Shown: piece by piece, positions 1-7,627 of the stretch
Layout of the letters: the number at the start of each line of letters is the position of its first letter
Numbering within the stretch: the stretch's first letter is position 1
IMG/VR virus record: IMGVR_UViG_3300034104_002108
Location: 1 to 37,010 of that record
Source of the DNA: a virus
Length of the DNA: 37,010 bases
Direction: 5' to 3' (one strand)
Position numbers and translations under genes: made by a program
Notes under the pieces: generated by a model
Databases searched by the model: none
Seen by the model: only the letters and a program-made list of their open reading frames with translations
What the model was told of the DNA's origin: nothing

Positions 1-1
1 G

Positions 2-172
2 TTAGACATATCTCTTATAAAAACATTAAAATATGAAACTGATTATACATCAGAAGACAAACCAAATTACATAGAAATATCTTTGCGTGAAAATGATAAC
101 TATGACTATCGTCTTTATTTTGCCGATTTAGATATCCTTCTTTTAGCATTAAAGGAGTTGAATAATAAATGA
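2..172 (+). CDS. Hypothetical protein, C-terminal part (5' end cut by window edge)
   Basis: An open frame runs from the window edge for 56 codons and stops at a TGA that overlaps the ATG of the next gene (ATGA), the tight coupling seen throughout this genome. The visible peptide is acidic and Asp/Tyr-rich and ends in a hydrophobic helix-like stretch (LDILLLALKELNNK). It is more AT-rich than the gene that follows. No family is recognised. If the two window ends are joined, positions 37009, 37010 and 1 form an ATG in this frame, giving a complete 57-residue protein. The stop and coupling are visible; the closure is inference. Confidence 0.55.
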   Translation, partial: LDISLIKTLKYETDYTSEDKPNYIEISLRENDNYDYRLYFADLDILLLALKELNNK

Positions 173-789
173 TTAAAATCTCCGCCACCCAGCTCGAATC
201 ATACCGCCGCTTTCTTGATGGTCTGATAACAGTCGAGCAGTTCGAGCGCTCGCTCCTAAGACTCGATTCGCCGAATGCAATGATGCAAAGAGGCATCGCA
301 TTCCACGAGATGATGCAAACCGACAGCCCGCAAGAGTTCGAAGGACAATTTAGCGATAACTGCATTATCAATGCCCGTAATTGCATGGATTATCGCTCGC
401 GAGTATTCGAGTATAAAGTCCGCCGCGTCTTCCGCACTCAATTCGGTGATATATCAGTAACCGGAGTCGCAGACCAGCTTATCGGACTTGATGTCGTAGA
501 AATCAAAACAAAATACAGTCCTATCAGTTTTGATGCCTATTACAGCTCAATACAATGGCGTGTGTATTGCGAGCTATTCAACGCGCCGTATGTTCACTAT
601 AAGATATTCGAGTTCGACTCGCCTGAAGCGATGGATTTTAAAAACAAAGCGGAATACTCATTCCCGAGACCCGCCTACAATTACGAATATGTCCGAAACA
701 TGATACACTACTTGCATGAGTATATCTTAGTTCGAGGACTTGATAAAGAAGAAGTTTTGCAATTACAAGAGAGCAAGGTGCTCGCTTAA
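169..789 (+). CDS. RecB/Cas4-like PD-(D/E)XK exonuclease
   Basis: A 206-residue protein with the ordered motifs of RecB-family PD-(D/E)XK nucleases: GIAFHEMM (residues 42-49, the conserved His region), an Asp in GVADQ (D102), the core VVEIKTK (E111, K113) and IQWRVY (Q129, Y133, the QxxxY motif). These residues bind metal and DNA in the family, so a single-domain DNA exonuclease is expected. No Cas4 iron-sulphur cysteine cluster is evident. A strong AAAGGAG at 151-157 precedes the ATG, and the start overlaps the previous stop. With the Sak4-like ATPase at 34380 it could form a phage recombination pair: the nuclease resects and the partner anneals. The family call is firm; the role is inferred. 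Confidence 0.85.
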   Translation: MIKISATQLESYRRFLDGLITVEQFERSLLRLDSPNAMMQRGIAFHEMMQTDSPQEFEGQFSDNCIINARNCMDYRSRVFEYKVRRVFRTQFGDISVTGVADQLIGLDVVEIKTKYSPISFDAYYSSIQWRVYCELFNAPYVHYKIFEFDSPEAMDFKNKAEYSFPRPAYNYEYVRNMIHYLHEYILVRGLDKEEVLQLQESKVLA

Positions 790-816
790 TTATTTATTTT
801 TTTATTGGAGAAAGGT

Positions 817-1581
817 ATGAGATACCAAACAGAACCAATGGCTAGTTTTCGCCAAGTTCACACTACAACAGATTATTCAATGTTTAAGCCAATTGACGGC
901 AATCGCAATAAAAATAGATTGCATATTGCAAGGCTAAAACAGTCAATGCTGGAGAATTATCTTTTTACTGTTATTGTAGTCAATGAAAAATATGAGATTA
1001 TTGATGGACAGCATCGCTTTGAGTGCATTAAAGAGTTAGAACTTCCACTTCATTACATTATTTGCAAAGGATATGGATTATCTGAAGTGCAAAGATTAAA
1101 TGCAAATGCAAGGACATGGAATTCAGATGACTATCTCGAAGGATATGTTAGTATGGGAATTCAAGATTATATTGTGTATAAAGAATTCAAAGAAAAATAC
1201 GATATAGGACATGGTGAATGTTTAGCATTATTATCCGGAAGTAAATATACTCCACCAGGTAACAGTCAAAAAGTAACTCAAAGAACTTTGTTCTATGATG
1301 GTAAATTTAAAGCACACTCATTATTTGATGCTGAAGATATTATGGATAAGATATTGCTTATTGCACCATTTTATAGTGGATACAAAAGAAGATCATTTAT
1401 TCAAACTATGATGATACTTCTGAAAAATGAAAATTTTGAATTTACAGAGTTCCTTCAAAAATTAAAATTACAACCTACTGCATTACAAGATTGTACTAAC
1501 ATTCAGCAATATAAAATGCTTATCGAAGAAATTTACAACTATAAGAGAAGAGATAAAATAAATTTGAGGTTCCTCGCATGA
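817..1581 (+). CDS. ParB-like nuclease-domain protein
   Basis: A protein of about 254 residues. The ATG at 817 is chosen over an in-frame TTG at 805 because GGAGAAAGG lies just upstream of the ATG and covers the TTG context. The N-terminal half has the ParB/sulfiredoxin pattern: a strand (FTVIVV), then EIIDGQHRFECIKEL with the diagnostic DGQHR, followed by helices. ParB-like proteins of phages may nick DNA or bind DNA or nucleotide; the substrate here is unknown. The gene is clearly more AT-rich and A-ending in codon use than its neighbours, suggesting separate acquisition. It overlaps the next gene by ATGA. No centromere-like array was found beside it, so a partition role is not supported. 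Confidence 0.8.
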   Translation: MRYQTEPMASFRQVHTTTDYSMFKPIDGNRNKNRLHIARLKQSMLENYLFTVIVVNEKYEIIDGQHRFECIKELELPLHYIICKGYGLSEVQRLNANARTWNSDDYLEGYVSMGIQDYIVYKEFKEKYDIGHGECLALLSGSKYTPPGNSQKVTQRTLFYDGKFKAHSLFDAEDIMDKILLIAPFYSGYKRRSFIQTMMILLKNENFEFTEFLQKLKLQPTALQDCTNIQQYKMLIEEIYNYKRRDKINLRFLA

Positions 1582-1886
1582 AAACATCCGCCCTATACAA
1601 AGAAGTCGCAGGTATCGAGACTTCGCTTAAACCCGGCGTGCCTTTGTCTCAGCAATTGCGAGAAGAACGCAAGGTAATCGAGAAAACTGCAATCGGATAC
1701 CAAAAGAGCAAAGGCGAAGGACTCACACCCGATGAAAGACAAGGCATTACGCCGCTTGCTCTCAAGTTACCACACGCAATGGCAGATCGTTTTAGAGAAC
1801 TCGCAAGAGCGCAAAATATCTCACAAAGAGAGCTATTCCGCCGAGCACTAACTAAATACTTTAAAGATTTTGAGGATGTGAAATGA
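1578..1886 (+). CDS. Small DNA-binding protein, ribbon-helix-helix-like C-terminus
   Basis: A 102-residue protein. The C-terminal part (about 58-98) reads as a ribbon-helix-helix fold: a short strand (LALKLP), a helix (AMADRFRELARAQN), a turn (IS) and a second helix (QRELFRRALTKYF). The N-terminal part contains PLSQQLREERKVI (22-34). The same motif at exactly the same residues occurs in the next protein, and a diverged copy occurs in the one after it, although their C-terminal folds differ. It overlaps both neighbours by 4 bases. Likely roles are origin binding or autoregulation of the replication operon; that is inference from context. Confidence 0.65.
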   Translation: MKTSALYKEVAGIETSLKPGVPLSQQLREERKVIEKTAIGYQKSKGEGLTPDERQGITPLALKLPHAMADRFRELARAQNISQRELFRRALTKYFKDFEDVK

Positions 1887-2446
1887 ATCATGTGGCTATT
1901 TACGATGAGGGGGAAGGTCTACCGACCCCCTTCATCAAAGGCAAAAGCCTATCCGAGCAACTACGAGAAGAACGCGAAGAACTTGAACGCAAAACCAAAC
2001 AAGCAATAAACACAAAAAACAAATTAGCCGATTATTACTTTTCAAAACAAAAGAGACCGCAAATTCAATACGCTCAGTTTAACCCGAAAACTAAAAGCGC
2101 TCACTTTATGACGCGAGGCATGGACTTTGCATTCGCAAATCCATACGCGGAACTATCCGGGCTTGAAGTCGAAATACTCAAACACTTTCCGACTAAACAC
2201 ACGCTCCGAGATAAAGTAAGATTCCAAGAGCTAATAGCAGCAAAGAGGATGTTTATATTCTTTGCAACCGTATATCTGAAGCTCACATCATTCAAGATCG
2301 CCGAATACCTAAACATGAATCGCTCGACTCTTTCGCATCATATTTACGCGGCGATAGACGAGCTTGATACATACTCGCAAGTGCAAGTAACAGCCCAAAA
2401 AATCGAAGACTATCTCTGGACTCGACATGAACAATTTAGATCGTGA
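1883..2446 (+). CDS. DnaA domain IV-like / helix-turn-helix replication protein
   Basis: A 187-residue protein. Residues about 115-165 resemble the C-terminal DNA-binding domain of DnaA: a helix with AAKRMFIFFATVYL, then SFKIAEYLNMNRSTLSHHI, comparable to the IG..F.RDHSTV..A segment of DnaA, and a closing helix. There is no Walker A or B motif, so this is not a complete initiator ATPase. The N-terminus carries SLSEQLREEREEL (22-34), shared with the preceding protein. The gene is translationally coupled on its 5' side. It sits two genes upstream of the primase-helicase, so an origin-recognition role is plausible. A generic HTH regulator is the main alternative. Confidence 0.6.
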   Translation: MNHVAIYDEGEGLPTPFIKGKSLSEQLREEREELERKTKQAINTKNKLADYYFSKQKRPQIQYAQFNPKTKSAHFMTRGMDFAFANPYAELSGLEVEILKHFPTKHTLRDKVRFQELIAAKRMFIFFATVYLKLTSFKIAEYLNMNRSTLSHHIYAAIDELDTYSQVQVTAQKIEDYLWTRHEQFRS

Positions 2447-2485
2447 AACTACTTTACAAGTCGGATATTATATCGAGGAAAAAAT

Positions 2486-2926
2486 ATGCCCTTACATCCG
2501 ATCGGTCACATTAGTGACCTCGCGCAAGATACAAACCCTAAGCCGCTGGCTACGCTCCCGCTTTCAGCGATTCTTAAAATAGAACGCGAGGAATTGTTCG
2601 GAAATCGAACAAAGAAACCCCGCGGGCGTGTTCGAAAACTGAACACCGCCGAACTCTATGAAGTATCCGAGCGGGTATGCCAAGTGGTCGCTGAATACTA
2701 TGGCGTATCAGTTCAGCATATTCACCAGCGCCAAAGCTTTGCGCGTCATGTGGCCATAACAATATGCTATCAAGACTTTGCATTCACTATGACGGATATC
2801 GCTTTTATATTTAATTGCGATCGTAAATTACCTATAATTGCAGCCCGAAATATCAAACACGAGCGCATACTAGATCCTAACTTCAACGAAATCTACTTAC
2901 AACTTATTCGCAAGGCCAAGGCATGA
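2486..2926 (+). CDS. Second DnaA domain IV-like protein
   Basis: A 146-residue protein whose last 80 residues (about 65-142) follow the DnaA_C layout: a first helix ending AEYYGVSV, an Arg/His-rich HQRQSFARHVAITICY, then MTDIAFIFNCDRKLPIIAAR in the place of the DnaA signature helix, and a terminal helix after NIKHERI. An AAA+ domain is absent. Near the N-terminus, PLSAILKIEREEL (25-37) resembles the motif of the two upstream proteins. The start follows a clear GAGGAAAAA. Its ATGA overlap with the primase gene suggests coupled synthesis. Binding to the repeats at 5155-5364 is a testable guess. Confidence 0.6.
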   Translation: MPLHPIGHISDLAQDTNPKPLATLPLSAILKIEREELFGNRTKKPRGRVRKLNTAELYEVSERVCQVVAEYYGVSVQHIHQRQSFARHVAITICYQDFAFTMTDIAFIFNCDRKLPIIAARNIKHERILDPNFNEIYLQLIRKAKA

Positions 2927-5127
2927 GTATTACTATTTCTTTCTTCAACTCAACAAGAGAAACCAAAGCCGCGAAGACTATGGACTTCGACTTCTTTCTG
3001 AAGTCAGTAGAACAAGGCATATGGCAAGACCTTGTCCTCAAATACCGAAACCTAGAAGAAGGCGAAAACAAAACCAACTTTAAACGCAAGCTCCCTGCAA
3101 TATCACCATCTGGCAAGTTCGCAGAACGCAAAGCGGATGCGCTCGAAGCGCACTCGGGTATTCTTTGCATGGATATTGATGAGAAAGATAATCCAGAAAT
3201 GCAGATAGAGCAACTGCAATCAGACCCGTTTGTATATGCCTATCACCAATCAGTCGGAGGATATGGCTATGCTGTTTACTTTCTCATTGAGCCTACAAAG
3301 CACTTAGAAGCCTACCACGCAATAGAAAAGCACTTAGCCGATAGTTATCACCTTATTTGCGACCCGGCTTGTAAGGATACAAGCCGATTGCGCTTTGTCT
3401 CCTTTGACCCGCATCTCTACAGACGCGAAGGCAAGACTCAAGTCTTCAAACGATACCTAAAACAACCAAAAGCAGAGGCGCGGAGGTATTATCCACACAC
3501 CAAGTCCGATATTGACCATATCCTCATGCAAATCGGCTCGCGTGGTATTGACCTGGTAGACTCATACTATGACTGGATGCAAATCGGCTTTGCAATCGCA
3601 GGTCACTACGGCGAACAAGGCCGGACCTATTTTCACTGCATATCTCAGCAAGGATCTAAGTATGACGCCGCAAAGTGTGATGCCAAGTATACCGAGTGCC
3701 TCAAAACAGGCAAAGGCCGCGTAAAAATCAATACTTTCTTTTACAAGTGCAAAGAAGCCGGTATTGAGATACAAACGGAGGAGAGCCGCAAAGTAGAACG
3801 CTATACCAAGGCGCAAATGCTGCAGGGCTTCAAGTCAGATGCCGAAATAGTCGAGTCAGTTACCAAACTAGCCAAGCAAGACGGCATAGCAACCGAGATA
3901 GCTCAAGATATAGCAGAGCAAACGCTCGCCATACCACGCTCGGAGCTAACAAAAGAGAAACAAGCTAATCTTTTACCCGAAATACGCGCCGCGCTGGCCT
4001 CTTATGGCATGAAACTTAATGAAGTTACGAACATGATCGAATACCAAGACCGGGCACTTACCGACTGGGATGTTAATACCATCTGGGGCGAGATTGCCGA
4101 TAAACTTGGCTCGCGAGTCGCTAAAACAACCATCGAAGATATCATAAACTCAGATGCAACGCCTCGATATAACCCATTTATGCAGTTTTTTGAGGCAAAT
4201 AAAGATAAAGTAACCCAAAACAACATCGAAAAGCTCGCAGAGTGTATCACCTTTGACTCTCAAGGAGTTACATACGAAGAATATCAAGCATATGCGCATG
4301 CTTTCTTGCGCAAATGGATAGTATCAATCGTTGCATCCATGCATGGCACTTACTCGCTTCTTATCCTGGTGCTTGTCGGAGGACAAGGCATCGGGAAAAC
4401 TAACTTCTTCAGATGGCTCTTGCCAAAAGAGCTACGAAGCTACTACGGAGAATCCAAACTCGATACCGGCAAGGATGATCTTATGCTTATGTGTACAAAG
4501 CTGATACTATGCGATGATGAGTTCTCAGGTAAGAACAAAAGCGAATACAAGCATATCAAAGACATAAGCTCAAAGCAAACTATCACTCTTAGATTGCCAT
4601 ACGGCCGCAGAACGCAAGACTTTACACGCTATGCCGTGCTTTCAGGAACTTCAAACGACCTTGAGATCATAAACGACCCGACCGGGAACCGCCGTATCGT
4701 GCCTATCAATATAAAAGCAATTGACTTCGATGCATTCAACGCAATCGACAAAACAGAGCTATTCATGGAGGCATATCGCATCTATCATACAGAAGGCAAT
4801 AGCTCTTGGCAATTATCCAAAGAGGATATTGAAAACTTGAATCAGCTCACTTCATATAACGAGCAAGTTGATACCGTCGAAGAGGCAATCATGATGTTTT
4901 TTGAGAGAACTGACTCCAATCATGAATCAAATACCAAAACAACAACCGAGATCATATCCTACATGATGCAGTACACAAAGTTGCATTTTAACACTCAAAG
5001 AGTCGGAATCGCTCTTAGAAATTTAGGATTTGAAAGAACAACAAAACGCAAAAATGGCAAGCCGGTGAAGTGTTACAAGGTAAAAGAGATACTCCCTACT
5101 ACACTTAATTCAGGTATTTACGGTTAA
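2923..5127 (+). CDS. Primase-helicase (BT4734-like N-terminus, PriCT-2, VirE-type ATPase)
   Basis: A 734-residue replication protein. The N-terminal region (about 1-180) resembles BT4734-like primase N-termini; ILCMDIDEKDN near residue 81 supplies the acidic residues expected in a primase-type active site. Residues about 205-280 (YDWMQIGFAIAGHYGEQGR onwards) match the PriCT-2 domain. The C-terminal half is a VirE-like SF3-type ATPase with Walker A GGQGIGKT at about residue 486, acidic LCDDEFSG, and the later GTSNDLEIINDPTGNRRIVP segment. It should prime and unwind at the phage origin. This architecture is typical of Bacteroidota phages and mobile elements. The candidate origin lies immediately downstream. 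Confidence 0.9.
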   Translation: MSITISFFNSTRETKAAKTMDFDFFLKSVEQGIWQDLVLKYRNLEEGENKTNFKRKLPAISPSGKFAERKADALEAHSGILCMDIDEKDNPEMQIEQLQSDPFVYAYHQSVGGYGYAVYFLIEPTKHLEAYHAIEKHLADSYHLICDPACKDTSRLRFVSFDPHLYRREGKTQVFKRYLKQPKAEARRYYPHTKSDIDHILMQIGSRGIDLVDSYYDWMQIGFAIAGHYGEQGRTYFHCISQQGSKYDAAKCDAKYTECLKTGKGRVKINTFFYKCKEAGIEIQTEESRKVERYTKAQMLQGFKSDAEIVESVTKLAKQDGIATEIAQDIAEQTLAIPRSELTKEKQANLLPEIRAALASYGMKLNEVTNMIEYQDRALTDWDVNTIWGEIADKLGSRVAKTTIEDIINSDATPRYNPFMQFFEANKDKVTQNNIEKLAECITFDSQGVTYEEYQAYAHAFLRKWIVSIVASMHGTYSLLILVLVGGQGIGKTNFFRWLLPKELRSYYGESKLDTGKDDLMLMCTKLILCDDEFSGKNKSEYKHIKDISSKQTITLRLPYGRRTQDFTRYAVLSGTSNDLEIINDPTGNRRIVPINIKAIDFDAFNAIDKTELFMEAYRIYHTEGNSSWQLSKEDIENLNQLTSYNEQVDTVEEAIMMFFERTDSNHESNTKTTTEIISYMMQYTKLHFNTQRVGIALRNLGFERTTKRKNGKPVKCYKVKEILPTTLNSGIYG

Positions 5128-5366
5128 TTCGCTAATTTTTCGCCATTGTGAAGTGTAGTAAGACTAGAGGTAAAAAACGCCTTAAAACTTCCCAGCAATT
5201 TGCAGTGTGTGTGATTGCACTTACTATACTATATATAATATATATATATATATATATATTCTCTTACTACATTACTACAAATAGTATAACTACCAATTAA
5301 ATCAACAATTTAGAGTGTAGTAAGGACTTTTGAAAAACTTACTACAGTCTTACTACGTTACTACAA
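5128..5366. other. Candidate replication origin (AT-rich tract with iteron-like repeats)
   Basis: This 239-base gap between the primase-helicase and the SF2 helicase is the longest clearly non-coding stretch of the early region. It contains 31 consecutive A/T bases, mostly alternating TA, at 5230-5260, flanked by many copies of an 8-mer (GTAGTAAG or its complement CTTACTAC). This combines a plausible unwinding element with protein-binding iterons, next to the genes that would use them. It could instead be an operator/promoter region for the helicase gene, since the last repeat runs into its ATG and leaves no conventional ribosome binding site. No convincing -35/-10 pair was found here. Confidence 0.55.
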
Positions 5367-5368
5367 AT
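5155..5368. repeat. Iteron-like GTAGTAAG/CTTACTAC repeats
   Basis: Exact 8-mers are seen at 5155-5162 (+), 5263-5270 (-), 5317-5324 (+), 5338-5345 (-) and 5349-5356 (-). Variants are ATTACTAC at 5271-5278, GTTACTAC at 5357-5364 and a CTTACTAT at 5220-5227. The two + copies share the extended context AGTGTAGTAAG. The composite 5263-5282 recurs at 5349-5368 with one mismatch in 20. Five exact 8-mers in about 200 bases is far above chance and points to binding of a dedicated protein. Confidence 0.75.
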
Positions 5369-6788
5369 GATACAATTACGCAAATACCAAGCCGATGCAA
5401 TTGAGAACCTCCGCAAAGCTTTTGCCGATGGACACCGCGCCGTAATTCTTTGCGCTCCGACCGGAGCGGGCAAAACGGTTATGTTCTCAGCTATCGCTCA
5501 AGGCGCACTGCAAAAAGGCAAAAGAGTGATGATACTTACCGACCGAGGTGAGCTCTTATGGCAAGCAGGCGGGGCACTTAATAACCTTGCTATAGTTCCT
5601 GAACTCATTACAGCCGAGACTACCAGAGTCAACTCAAGCCAGCGTATATTCGTTGCTATGATCGAGACAATATACCGCCGAGCTGAACAGCGGATCTACA
5701 GCGAACTACTTCAGAGCGTTGACTTATTCATATTCGATGAGTGCCACAAGCGTACATTCGACAAGCTCTTCCCTCTCCTTCCCTCTCATGCGAGAGTGCT
5801 TGGAGCGACGGCCACGCCTTACCGAGAGGGGAAGGGAACGCCTTTGACTGATCTCTATTCTCACATGGTCGAGGCTTCGACTATTCCAAGTCTTATCTCC
5901 GATGGCTACTTAGCTAAGCCTTCATACTATTCCGTGCCTATCGATCTAAGCGGCGTAAAAACCAAAGGCGCTGACTTCGATGCTGATTCCCTAGGAGCTG
6001 AATACTCAAGAATGCAGATATTCAAGGGCGCGGTTCAGAACTACCAGCGATGGACTCCGAATACCAAGGCCATAGCTTTTGCGCCGAATTTAAAGAGCGC
6101 GGCAGAGCTCCATGCAGAATTTCATAAGGCGGGACACCCTACAATCGCATTAAATGCCCTTGCGAGCCTCGTAGAGAGGCGAAACGCTATCAAGTGGTAT
6201 AAAGAGACCAACGGCGCCGTTTTAATCAATGTAGGACTTTTTACCACGGGCTTTGACGAGCCGAGTATTGAGACGGTTATTTTATACCGAGCTACTAAGT
6301 CTCTGCCCTTGTTTCTCCAGATGGTAGGGCGCGGCTCTCGGACCTGCGATGGTAAGGAGTCTTTCACCGTGCTAGACTTCGGGAATAACCTTTACCGCTT
6401 TGGAATGTGGGATGATTCGAGAGATTGGACTAAGCCACCGAAGAAGAAGCGGGACGGCTTGGCTGTTTACAAGAATTGCCCCGAGTGCGATGCGTTCCTA
6501 TATGCCAGTGCAAGAGTTTGCTCGGAGTGTGGAAAACTTATCCCGAAAACAGAGCGCGAAGTTCTCGAAGAGTTAGTTATATTGACAAAGCATGAGGCTA
6601 TGGCGCGTGCGAAGACAGGCGGGCTTCAAGATTGGATCGCACTAACCAAAGCTGGTAAATTGCATCCTTTGTATGTTCTACAAAGTTTGTGTAAATTGCG
6701 AACTGAAGCCGAAGCTTACCGAGATGCGATGGGATATGCAAGAGGCTGGCTATTCATACACAAAGACAAGACAGGACATTTGCGATGA
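5367..6788 (+). CDS. SF2 DEAD/DEAH-family helicase with C-terminal zinc knuckle
   Basis: A 473-residue superfamily 2 helicase. Visible motifs: Q-like IQLRKYQADAI, Walker A APTGAGKT (30-37), DECH box (124-127), motif III GATATPYR (about 148-155), motif V region GLFTTGFDEP and motif VI QMVGRGSR. A zinc-binding CPEC-X10-CSEC follows near residues 368-385. Such helicases are common in phage replication modules, where they act as ATP-driven DNA strand separators, often beside a VRR-NUC nuclease as here. The start lies directly inside the iteron-like repeat and lacks a clear Shine-Dalgarno sequence, so its translation may be weak or controlled by whatever binds the repeat. Confidence 0.9.
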   Translation: MIQLRKYQADAIENLRKAFADGHRAVILCAPTGAGKTVMFSAIAQGALQKGKRVMILTDRGELLWQAGGALNNLAIVPELITAETTRVNSSQRIFVAMIETIYRRAEQRIYSELLQSVDLFIFDECHKRTFDKLFPLLPSHARVLGATATPYREGKGTPLTDLYSHMVEASTIPSLISDGYLAKPSYYSVPIDLSGVKTKGADFDADSLGAEYSRMQIFKGAVQNYQRWTPNTKAIAFAPNLKSAAELHAEFHKAGHPTIALNALASLVERRNAIKWYKETNGAVLINVGLFTTGFDEPSIETVILYRATKSLPLFLQMVGRGSRTCDGKESFTVLDFGNNLYRFGMWDDSRDWTKPPKKKRDGLAVYKNCPECDAFLYASARVCSECGKLIPKTEREVLEELVILTKHEAMARAKTGGLQDWIALTKAGKLHPLYVLQSLCKLRTEAEAYRDAMGYARGWLFIHKDKTGHLR

Positions 6789-6946
6789 CTACCGAGCAAT
6801 GGCTTAACGACATGATAGATGACATAGTCATGGAATACGGCGTGTCTCATGATACGGCGCGTATTATGCTCTTTGCTTGGCTTGCAGAGTTACTAAGATG
6901 GAGTCCGAAGTTTTACGCAATGATGGATTACTTGTTGAATGACTGA
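6785..6946 (+). CDS. Small hypothetical protein between helicase and nuclease
   Basis: A 53-codon gene whose ATG overlaps the helicase stop (ATGA) and whose end overlaps the start of the VRR-NUC gene. The peptide starts MTTEQWLNDMIDDIVMEYG, has an amphipathic, Trp- and Met-rich helical character, and shows no known domain. The overlap on both sides argues that it is a real coupled gene. It could be a small accessory of the helicase/nuclease pair, but nothing in the sequence shows this directly. Confidence 0.6.
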   Translation: MTTEQWLNDMIDDIVMEYGVSHDTARIMLFAWLAELLRWSPKFYAMMDYLLND

Positions 6947-7259
6947 ACAACAACTACAAGCGCACTGCTTTACATGGCATTGGAATAATTGCCCAAGAGA
7001 GCGCGGGCTTTTGTACATGAATCACAATAACCCCCGCGACGCGAGGCAAGGCGCTCAATTGAAGGTGATGGGTATGATCTCTGGCGTTGCTGATATGACT
7101 TACCTATCAAAGAGCGGCCCGATATTCTTGGAGTTTAAGACTCCGACTGGTCGGCAAACTGATCGGCAAAAGTGGTGGCAAAGCCAAGTAGAGAATGCAG
7201 GATACCGATATTGCATAATAAGAAATTTCGAAGAGTTTGTAAAGTCCATAGATATTTGA
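6939..7259 (+). CDS. VRR-NUC domain nuclease
   Basis: A 106-residue single-domain nuclease. The family pattern is clear: an N-terminal helix with Gln, then GVADMTYL (D52), an acidic-basic core FLEFKTPTGR (E65, K67), and the trailing DRQKWWQSQVENAGYRYCII helix-strand that carries the conserved Gln. VRR-NUC proteins are PD-(D/E)XK-type nucleases that act on branched or flap DNA and often accompany an SF2 helicase, exactly the neighbourhood seen here. The ATG overlaps the preceding small gene. The length is normal for standalone phage versions. The family call is firm; the DNA substrate is not known. Confidence 0.88.
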   Translation: MTEQQLQAHCFTWHWNNCPRERGLLYMNHNNPRDARQGAQLKVMGMISGVADMTYLSKSGPIFLEFKTPTGRQTDRQKWWQSQVENAGYRYCIIRNFEEFVKSIDI

Positions 7260-7272
7260 GTATATTAGAGTT

Positions 7273-7382
7273 AGTCAGGTGGCGTAATTGGTTAAACGCA
7301 TGGACAGTAGGGTGAGATAGAATCAACCCCAGCTTATGAAAGAGGCTCCCAAACTTTGCAGGTTCAATTCCTGCCCTGACTA
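7273..7382 (+). tRNA. tRNA-like element, possibly a degenerate Leu-type tRNA
   Basis: A perfect 7-bp acceptor stem (7273-7279 with 7375-7381), an adenine discriminator (7382), a D-arm with GCG/CGC (7282-7284, 7297-7299) and a TTGGTTAA-type loop, and a perfect T-arm (7358-7362 with 7370-7374, loop TTCAATT). The middle is abnormal: 58 nt lie between D-arm and T-arm, about 20 more than a long-variable-arm tRNA allows. It can fold into two hairpins: 7310-7329 (6 bp, one bulge, 7-nt loop) and 7331-7347 (5 bp, 7-nt loop ATGAAAG, which would read GAA). The D-arm sequence resembles tRNA-Leu. CAA follows, so CCA is not encoded. It is a pseudo-tRNA, an unusual tRNA or a tRNA mimic. Confidence 0.5.
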
Positions 7383-7414
7383 CAATTTTTATTTTAGTTT
7401 ACTTTGAAATTTTT

Positions 7415-7627
7415 ATGAAAAACAAAACCATTGGTTATGTATTGGCCATAGCAGCATTAACCGCATTCTATATTGTGCCTTCAACAAGTGGGTTTAATGT
7501 TTTAATAGGATTGGTTTGTATGTTTGCTGGCATATACTACACCTGCAAGAGTGAAAGTATATTAGGTACGATATTATTATTAATTTCATTGATGGTTAAT
7601 ATAGTATTTAATTGGTATACAAGTTAA
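7415..7627 (+). CDS. Small membrane protein
   Basis: A 70-residue protein made almost entirely of hydrophobic segments: about 6-24 (IGYVLAIAALTAFYIV), 27-43 (FNVLIGLVCMFAGIYY) and 49-67 (ILGTILLLISLMVNIVF), with short polar links (TCKSES). It probably spans the inner membrane three times. It is AT-rich compared with the replication genes and stands alone after the tRNA-like element. No family was recognised. A superinfection or envelope function is possible but not shown. Its stop codon lies inside the first unit of the decamer repeat upstream of the methyltransferase gene. Confidence 0.6.
   Translation: MKNKTIGYVLAIAALTAFYIVPSTSGFNVLIGLVCMFAGIYYTCKSESILGTILLLISLMVNIVFNWYTS

Noticed and set aside
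817-1581. ParB-based partition system (phage-plasmid)
   Set aside because: No ParA-like ATPase is encoded and no centromere-like repeats lie beside the gene.
2427-2582. A 51-codon open frame overlapping the ends of the genes at 1883 and 2486
   Set aside because: It has no ribosome binding site, overlaps about 97 bases of a well-supported start with GAGGAAAAA, and its Arg-rich peptide looks like an out-of-frame shadow.
3489-3497. Perfect DnaA box TTATCCACA inside the primase gene
   Set aside because: A single 9-mer is expected about 0.3 times by chance in both strands of this window; no cluster surrounds it and it encodes ordinary primase residues.
7301-7357. Group I intron in the tRNA-like element
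   Set aside because: The extra sequence is far shorter than any group I intron, and no complement (GTCCA) to the upstream TGGAC is found downstream to rebuild an anticodon stem.
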